Assembly: GCA_030704615.1 (NCBI GenBank) | Contig: CM060732.1 | Span: 1,488,001-1,552,000, forward strand | Reading direction: 5' to 3' | DNA length: 64,000 nt | From: Takakia lepidozioides | Lineage: Eukaryota; Streptophyta; Takakiopsida; Takakiales; Takakiaceae | Shown: in pieces, positions 57,138 through 64,000 of the stretch | Position numbering within the stretch: the stretch's first letter is position 1 | Layout of the letters: each line of letters starts with the position of its first letter | Program-made: the position numbers and the translations under genes | The notes under the pieces: model-generated | What the model was told of the DNA's origin: nothing | Seen by the model: only the letters and a program-made list of their open reading frames with translations | The model's database searches: none

Positions 57138-58310
57138 ATGACGACAGCTTCTGAAAGAGGATCAAGAGAGGGAGTCCACAATGCCTCTTCTGGCACTTCT
57201 GGGCATGTGAAGATACTTTGTGCGGCAGGCAGACTGACAGAGGCTCTACAGACTCTAAACCAAGGAGGCATTTCAACATATGCAGATATGTATGTCTGTC
57301 TGTTGCTTAAGTGCATCAAGATGGCAGGTCTGGAAGCTGGAAAGCAGGTGCACACTCACATTATCCAAAGTGGATTCACGCCAAATGTTTTCCTACTCAA
57401 CACCCTTGTCAACATGTATGTCAAGTGCAGGGGCATCATGGATGCTCACCAAGTGTTCAACAGAATGCCTCAACGATCTTTGATCACGTGGAATATAATG
57501 TTGGCAGGATTTACCAAGCATGGATGTGGTAGGATTAATGCTTTGGAGACCTATGAGCAAATGCTGCGCGAAGGGGTGAAGCCCTACCACATCACGTTTG
57601 CAATGCGTGTGCAAGCCTGGGGGCTCTGGAAAAGGGGAAAGAGGTCCATGGTGACATTGTCAAAGCTGGAATTGTACCAGATGTCATCTTGAACACTGCC
57701 CTGGTGGACATGTTTGCCAAATGTGGGTGCATTAAGGATGTGAATGAAGTTTTTAACACTCTAGCTGAACGAGATGTGGTGTCGTGGAGACTGCCCTTTT
57801 GGTCATGTATGCCAAATGTGGAAGCATGAAGGATGCATGTCAAATATGGTAGGGAGGCTCTCCATGTATTTGAACACATGCAACAGGAAGGGTGAATGGT
57901 ATCACCTTTGTATGTCTTCTATTGGCATGTAATCACGGGGGCCTACTGGATGAAGGCCAGCATTATTTTGATTCCATGAGTCGAGATCATGGGCTCAATG
58001 CTACTGTGGAACATTATGGCTGCATGGTGGACCTTTTTGGCCGTGCATGGTGGAATCTGAACGCTGCTTTGTCACCATCCACAATGGATTTCCTCCAGGA
58101 GTATGCAGGTGCAACTCCTACCCTAAATCCTCTCGTGGACACTTGCATGCCAACTGCAAATGGCATCTTCTTGAAATTGCATGCATCACAAGAGAGACTC
58201 ATCTACATTGTTTTTCGCATACAATTTTTAGCCAATGTGGCAGTTTGGATTGTCATTTATCTCCCTTCTTTGCGGCAGTCATTGTGCTATTGCAGGGCAT
58301 GGGGATGATG
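57138..58310 (+). pseudogene. PLS-type pentatricopeptide repeat (PPR) gene, frameshifted
   Basis: From the ATG at 57138 the frame has ILCAAGRLTEALQTL, YVCLLLKCIKMAGLEAGKQV, NVFLLNTLVNMYVKCRGIMD, VFNRMPQRSLITWNIMLAGF and ALETYEQMLREGVKPYHITF: several P, L and S repeats of 31-36 residues. After a shift near 57600 the text continues (VPDVILNTALVDMFAKCGCI, ERDVVSW). A third frame from 57892 reads ITFVCLLLACNHGGLLDEGQ and HYGCMVDLFGRA, the segment before an E domain. Homology fades after 58080 with no DYW domain. PPR proteins bind and edit or process organelle RNA. At least two frameshifts and a short deletion near 57840-57890 make this a pseudogene. Confidence 0.85.
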
Positions 58311-59076
58311 TTGGGTGTGATGGGGCACCATCCGTTTCAAGAAGCAATAGGTTTGTGTTCTCCCACTGTGTGTAAGCTCAAATCTGTGGTGACCGAATAG
58401 CCTAGCTACAAAGTGCAAGTGATTTGATGGTTAGAGAGGCATCAGACCTATAAGCCAATGCACAGGCAATACTATATGCATCAAGCTCATTTTGGAAACT
58501 ATTCTGCTTCACAAATAGTTAAACCTTCTGAAATGTTTCCTCCAGCTTACATCAAGTGGCTTGCATGTGGGAAGTTGTGAGATGAAAAGATGAAATGGGT
58601 GGTTCTTTTTTCAGAGCCAGGATATTTGTGGTGACGGCAAGTGGAAATTTCCATGGGTGGTGCATCATTGTGGGTCCAGGACAGGAGGGCACATGCACAT
58701 TGGAGCGTGAATGTGCCCTCTTGAGTAGCACTTCTGATCAGATCTTTGCATTATAATAGCATACAAGGTAAATATGCGATAGCACTTCACTACCGAGAGT
58801 AAATTTGATGCAAGGTGGGAGGACTGGAGGTTTCAATAGAATGTCATGCACTACTTGGATCAGATTTATTCACTAGACTTGAAATCCAAGTATGTGTCTG
58901 CACATACCAGCTCGCAAGCGCTTACACCCGTTTGGAGATGTTAAAGTAGACTTGTGCATTCACCACGCACAGGTTGATAGCCAGAGTTCAATCCATTTCC
59001 TGAGTAGGGGCAGCCTGTTACCTGTCATTGGTGCAATCCTTCTTCACTCTGTCAGTCACAGAATTGCATCTTTGTC
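58311..59076. other. No gene recognised
   Basis: There is no frame with convincing content. The second retroelement family begins sharply near 59077. Confidence 0.45.
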
Positions 59077-59438
59077 TGGAGAAGGGAGTGATAAAGATTT
59101 ATCAAGTGGCCTGTAGAGGGAGAGCAAGTTGGTTACCAACACTGGTTTATGTGATAGCATTGCTATCCATTAAACGAGTGGAGTTTGAAGGCTGGGAGGA
59201 ACGGAAAGTGAATGTTTACACTCATATGCATGAAGAACTTGTACTGGTAAAGAATTGGATTCCTAAGGATATCCTGTGGATCAAACTTACACCAAGAACA
59301 ACTTTTCAGACGTGTTTGTCATATGGTTATATGGTAACGGAGACTTCTAGTATAGCCAAGGGTGCATTAAAGCTTGAAAGAAATCCAGGCATATACGAGA
59401 GATACTACAGAAGAGAGTTTTGGTTATTGCCTCATTAA
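59077..59438 (+). CDS. Accessory ORF before gag (ORF0), second copy, 5' truncated
   Basis: The frame VIKIYQVACRGRASWLPTLV ... YERYYRREFWLLPH is uninterrupted here and nearly identical in protein to the copy at 8220-8570, with differences spread through it. Upstream of 59077 the two copies share nothing, so this one is cut. It contains a basic patch, a hydrophobic stretch (LPTLVYVIALLSI) and a Tyr/Arg-rich end. It matches no domain known to me. Gag follows 20 bases later in another frame (MSDEREARLHR at 59459). Confidence 0.6.
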
Positions 59439-59458
59439 AGATATGAAAGACATGGGAC

Positions 59459-60612
59459 ATGAGTGATGAAAGAGAAGCTAGACTCCACAGATATTCAGCA
59501 AAAAAAGAAAGTTATTTGAAAGCTAATTATCCATATCTTTGGGAGAGAGGAATAGACATAGGGAAATCATCCGGACCTCTCACACCATTAAGATCAGAGA
59601 GTACATCACCCATACCGGAGGAACCAGAGTTGGATGCCACTCCTTCTTATTCTTTACAAGAAAGATTAAGGGATTTGGTGCATGAAGAAGATCAGCCACG
59701 AGGGGAGAGATCTGAGGTACATCCCTGGATTAAAGATTTGACAGAAATCTTTGATCAGAGTTGGCATGGAACACCAAAAGCAAGAACTCCAGTTTCTGAA
59801 GCACAAGATAAAGAAGGAAGAGGATGTGGCAGAGCCAACGGAGAGTTCAGACTCTCCAACACCACTTCAGTTGAATTATATGAGTGACGAAGAGGAAATC
59901 CAAGAGATGAACTTGAAAGATGGAAACAGAGAGAAGAATTTGGAAGATGAAGAGTATGAAGAAGTAGACCCAACAGTTGAGGTTGAGACTACAACCAGGA
60001 CATCCCAACCTGTTGGACCTGGATCAAGTGGGGCACTTGGATCACAGGCCAACGAAGGTGTCGGTTCAGGGGGAGCAGCTTGGATCTGGCTCTGGGGGGA
60101 CAGGGAGTGTGGGAAGTAGTGCAACTGGAGCTGGGGGTACTGAGAGTACAGTGGGGCCAGTAGCAGGGAGTGCTTAGGGGCCAACACCTGGTGGGAGAAC
60201 CACCATTACAACAGTAGGTCCTCTAGGACTAGCACCAATAGGAGGACCAACACCTGTCAGTGGGCAGGGTGTAGGGCCACAGATGGCGGTACGTCCAACA
60301 CGGGCAAAACCACATTTTCCAATATATGTAGGGAAAGGGGATCCTGATGTACACATCAGCCAATTTGAGCACATGTGTATTGTGAACAATGAGAATGGCG
60401 ATGATGCCAAGATGAGACTGTTTCCTCGTTCACTTATCAAGAAAGCAAGTGAATGATATGCAAGATTCATTTCCTAACCTGGAATGGCCTTAGTACAACA
60501 TTCCGAAATAGGTTCAGAACAAGCAAAACTGAGGATCAAGTGTATGGGAGTTTACAACAGTTAAAGCAAAAGAAGCATGAAACTGTTGAAGAGTACATGG
60601 AAAAGATGGACA
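59459..60612 (+). pseudogene. Gag N-terminal region of second retroelement family, truncated
   Basis: From the ATG at 59459: MSDEREARLHRYSAKKESYL, then DQPRGERSEVHPWIKDLTEI and a frame change near 59820 into acidic text (EKNLEDEEYEEVDPTVEVET) and a Gly-rich linker. The capsid start (RAKPHFPIYVGKGDPDVHIS) lies at about 60300; breaks at 60176 and 60455 interrupt the frame. Homology to the gag at 13600-12617 stops at 60612 in EEYMEKM, where unrelated minus-strand sequence begins. Both ends are therefore truncated. Confidence 0.78.
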
Positions 60613-62812
60613 CTACAACACATCCTATGTAATTTCGACGATTTAGTTTGACGCTGGCGTTGACTGTTGTCACTTTCGACTGTTCCAACCATTTATAAGT
60701 GCCCAACAGGTTGAGAGTCCTACTTATGGAACTCATAAGCATGGCCTGCTGTGGGTCTTCATGGAGAACTTGCTGCTGTTCTCCCTGATCCTCCACAGTT
60801 TGATGTTTCACAAACCAGTCAGGCCAGGATCCTACAAGATCTTCTCCCTGAGCAACCTGATCCTCCACAGGCGCTGTAGTGCCTTGGCACTCTACCCCTT
60901 GAACCTCCTCCACAGGTTTGGGCATGACTGGCACAGCATGAATTTCTTTGGTCAGACCCTGTATCTTTGGTGCTACTGGTTCTCCGACCATGCCAGAGTT
61001 TTCATAGAGAAGGTCACCCTTCTCAATTTCTGCCACTACCTGCTATGAAGTAGGGATGTCCAACCCTTCTCCTTCCACAACAATAGGCTCTGGTGTAACA
61101 GTATGTACTATCCGAGTTACCTCTGGGGCAACTGAGTCAACTAGCTGTGATGGCTACACTGAAGTGACTTCTTTCTCCCTCTCCAAAGGCCGTGCTTTCA
61201 ACAATAACAGCCCCCTGTGCTGCTGTTCCCCATCCTGCACAAGAGCTATGGAAACATCATCTGGTGGTTTCCTTGTAGCTAGTGGATCTGCCACTACCGT
61301 CACATCCCGCTTTTGTCTCTTGGACTGGTGCTGCCCCTCCAATCCCTCTTCACCTTGTGAAGAGCCCTGCTCCTCAATTGCAGTTGTGACTGTCTCAAAC
61401 ACTCACATCTCCTTGCGTTCCCGCGCATCAAGCAAACATTAGTCAAGGATAATTTGCGCAATTATTGGGCCAGACACAATGATCGGGGACTTAGCAGTAT
61501 TATTTTGTAACCGCTTCATCTCTTCCACCAGACCGTTGTGCATCAACTCCGCCCAAGCCACATCCTCTCCCCTCAAGGCTTTCAGTACTTCCTTCGTGAA
61601 AGACCTGCTAAGATACTGTTGGTTCTGTTTCATGGCAAACAGAACGTTCAGTATTTGGCCTACTTCCCTTAACCCTGGGTACTCGGCCCTGGTGCAGGTG
61701 TATCCCTGGGTCTTAAAGAAACTCGTTTATTGGAACAAGTCCCCTATTTGCAATCTTGCCCTGTGCTCATCCACATTCACATGGCCCGATGGCAATTCAA
61801 ACAATTGCTGCAAGTACTGGGGAATAATCTCTATATCTACTCCCCTCACTTGTGTAACTCCTGTCCGAGGCTCAAAGTTCTGAATGAATTGAATCATGTA
61901 CCCCCGATGATGCAAGGACCATTCTTTGCGTAGCAACCCTTCCAATCGTAACTCCTTCAGCAGCTGCACTGCCTGTGGTGTAGCAATTATTTGCTTCTGT
62001 AGAATCGTGGTGCTCTTCACCCTGATATCCTCCATTCCCCTAATTCTCTTCATCCCAGACAAACAAGAAGGCCTTGTTTGGAATAGCTGTAGGAAAGCTT
62101 GCAGGGCATAAAGCATGAAAGTATGGTTGGCACAAAAAAGAACATGTAAATGAGTGTAAGCCTGTGGGGCATGCAGATAGTGAGTGAGAGAGAATGTCCT
62201 TTCCACCCGTCCGTCCTTACGCCACTGCGTAAGTAATAATGCTAGTGTATAGTTTGTGATATCCGCCATAGCTACAAGGCTATAGCTTTGATTGCCCCTC
62301 CCGCCGAGATACTGGTTATTCAGAGCAAGCCCGACTTTTCCGCTCATAATTTTTCTAATTTCTTGTTCTTGTTTCTTGGAGGGAACCACCTGCATGAAAT
62401 TCACGTTTCTGATTGGTTGTTGCCCCCTCGGGTAACTTCTCAATTTTACCCCCATCTGCTCACATTCCCACTTGGAATGCCTACTAGGACAGCATATGTG
62501 GCAAAGATCCCCCTTTGCTATACGCATAAAGGGTTCCGTTACCTGCTCCCTGGATGCATTAATGGGTCCGCAATTAATTTCGGCTGTTGTACCGGGTAGG
62601 TACTTCGACGGCCCAGTTTGTCTTTTCGCATGATGGCACCCGCTATTGCAGTACATGCAAAGCGGAGTGCTTTGCCCCTTAGGCCACGTGTTCGAATTTA
62701 AACTCTCTCCCGTCTCCCTCTGTCCGCGTGGCTTTTTCTCCGAGTTTGACTCCCAAGCTGACCTCACACTTACCGGCCACTTTTCTGACGTTAACCCGCA
62801 TCCACTTGTCAC
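60613..62812 (-). pseudogene. Unknown ORF downstream of integrase (ORF X)
   Basis: The main frame, 62812-61727 (361 residues, GTG at the frame's start so the true start is unclear), carries CMYCNSGCHH and a CCHC knuckle CHICCPSRHSKWEC. A long helical region follows, then GVTQVRGVDIEIIPQYLQQL and FELPSGHV; this block resembles the conserved middle of plant transposon-associated domains found beside Tat/Athila-like gag. After a shift the text goes on at 61633-61439 (EVLKALRGEDVAWAELMHNG), 61402-61154 and 61036-60613 (acidic, Gln-rich). Same strand and only six bases after the integrase frame's stop at 62818. Function unknown. Confidence 0.5.
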
Positions 62813-62817
62813 CGACC

Positions 62818-64000
62818 CTATGGACTGTGCAATCCACGTAGGTTGTGTTGGGCTGTGTCACACTGTGGTGAGCTGTGATAAGCTGTGTGACGCTCGTGTT
62901 CTACACTCAGGCCATACACATTTGGCTTTACGACAAGTGCTTCATGCTCCATTGGTGTTACTGGTGTAACCTGTGACTGCTTCTGTGTTTCAAAATGCAA
63001 ATCATGCCGCAATGGTTTATCATGGATACCACTGTATCCTTTCAACTTATTGGCATTGACTCTTCCAGGCATCTCTTTGTTAATGGTTTGTAACATGGCT
63101 GTGTTGTTATCATACATCTTCTGTATGACATAAGGTCCTTTCCATGGTGACTTAAGCTTAGAAGCTTTAATCTTTCCCTTCTTCTGCAACCACATTACCA
63201 AATCACCCGTCTTAAAAGTCTTCAGTTTACCTTCATCAAACTGATCCTTCTTCTTCATCAGAATTCTGGTCATGTTATCTGCTGCATCCGCACGTACTTC
63301 CTCCACATGATATATTTCATGTTTCCTAACTTTAATTGAATCCTCCAATTCCATTCTTTTTCCCCATTCCGTTCTCATAGTAGGTAATAAGAATTCTACT
63401 CAAAGTAAAGCTTCCATACCATAAACTAATTGGAATGGTGTATACTTGGTTGTGACTTTATATGAAGTCTTGTATGACCACAAAGCTGTCAGTAGCTTTG
63501 TATCCCAATCCGTTCTGTTTGCATTGACTATCTTAGCCAAGATAGTCCATAATATTTTGTTGGTGGCCTCTGCCTGCCCATTGCCCTGTGGGTAATAGGT
63601 TGTACTCTTCATGTGCACAATCATGAACTCTTTAGTCAATAGTTCTATGGTCTCATTAATGAAGTGACTTCACTGGTCACTGATAAATTCCAGGGGACAG
63701 CCAAATCTTGTAAGTATGTTCTCATACAGGAACCTTGCTGTAGACTTAGCTGTGTTGTCCCTCATAGCCTTAGCTTCCACCCACTTTGTAGTATAATCAG
63801 TGGCTGTGATTATATACTTGTTCTGTGTATTCCTGGCTGGTGGGTTAATTGGTCCAACAAAGTCTAGTCCCCATTTCTGGAATGGTTCAGTAGGCATCGT
63901 AGGATGCAAAGCCATCTTCCCAGATCTTTGAAAAAGGTCCTAGCCTTTGACACTCATCACAATTCTTGCAATACTTGTGCACATCTTTGAACAAAGTAGG
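62818..64000 (-). pseudogene. Ty3/gypsy integrase, partial, two in-frame stops
   Basis: On the minus strand: [34 protein letters not shown] (Asp 1), FGCPLEFISDQ (Asp 2) followed by an in-frame TGA where the family has Gly, then YYPQGNGQAEATNKILW (Glu), a second in-frame TGA near 63400, and the C-terminal part EVRADAADNMTRIL, GPYVIQKMYDNNTAML (GPY-like) and KLKGYSGIHDKPLRHDL. All pieces share one frame. The protein extends past the usual end by about 50 residues of CACAGC-rich code. The N-terminal zinc domain is only partly inside the window at the right edge. Same family as 25150-27403. Confidence 0.88.

Noticed and set aside
61056-61442. Plus-strand frame in the ORF X region
   Set aside because: Its composition is that of the reverse strand of ORF X; no motif supports it.
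62818-63915. In-frame TGA codons in integrase (also near 38601) as possible stop-codon reassignment
   Set aside because: TAG and TAA interruptions occur in other relics, frameshifts are frequent, and ALG9 reads normally and ends with TGA. Decay explains them.

Overview
This window is a repeat-dense piece of a plant nuclear genome. The evidence is lineage-informative: retroelement primer-binding sites of plant type (one complementary to initiator Met-tRNA), a ten-exon ALG9 gene, PDF-type motifs known from plant organellar ssDNA-binding (OSB) proteins, a PLS-style pentatricopeptide (PPR) gene, and MULE/SWIM, hAT and LINE relics. The PPR style and retroelement families suggest a non-flowering streptophyte (charophyte such as Chara, moss, lycophyte or fern). 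I cannot fix the species from sequence alone. Only one gene looks fully intact: ALG9 on the minus strand (48057-53869), rebuilt here as ten phase-consistent exons coding for 586 residues. || Layout. 1-5143: a Ty3/gypsy element on the minus strand, cut by the left window edge, with a 718-bp 5' LTR, PBS and TATA box; it sits inside a decayed MULE/SWIM transposase-like gene (5144-6777). 7361-13727: pieces of a second Ty3/gypsy family (LTR, PBS, an extra ORF ahead of gag, gag on +; then gag-PR-RT on -) on both sides of a 500-N gap. 14190-20068: LINE 3'-end fragments and a 4.7-kb unit bounded by about 90-bp terminal inverted repeats. 20289-25150: unplaced ORFs, a C5 cytosine methyltransferase fragment, a hAT transposase relic and a zinc-binding protein fragment. 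25150-29275: one retroelement pol split into three complementary parts in the order RT-thumb/RNaseH/INT, PR/RT-N, and inverted RT core. || 29880-37740: host-like coiled-coil exons and a complex inverted duplication carrying tRNA-derived SINE-like sequence. 37743-40634: a DDE-type transposase pseudogene on the minus strand. 42500-47000: unclear ORFs, a tandem duplication and strong palindromes. 48057-53869: ALG9. 55414-58310: a tandem array of PDF-motif units directly upstream of a broken PPR gene. 59077-64000: a truncated 5' piece of the second retroelement family (+) butted against an integrase and a downstream extra ORF of a related element (-). || Working together: ALG9 is a housekeeping ER glycosylation gene, and the PDF/PPR cluster points to organelle nucleic-acid biology. 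Almost everything else is mobile DNA in decay, nested and rearranged. The most unusual items are the scrambled pol, the captured DNA methyltransferase fragment, the accessory ORFs flanking gag and integrase, and the PDF tandem array. No computation was run: all matches are by reading.
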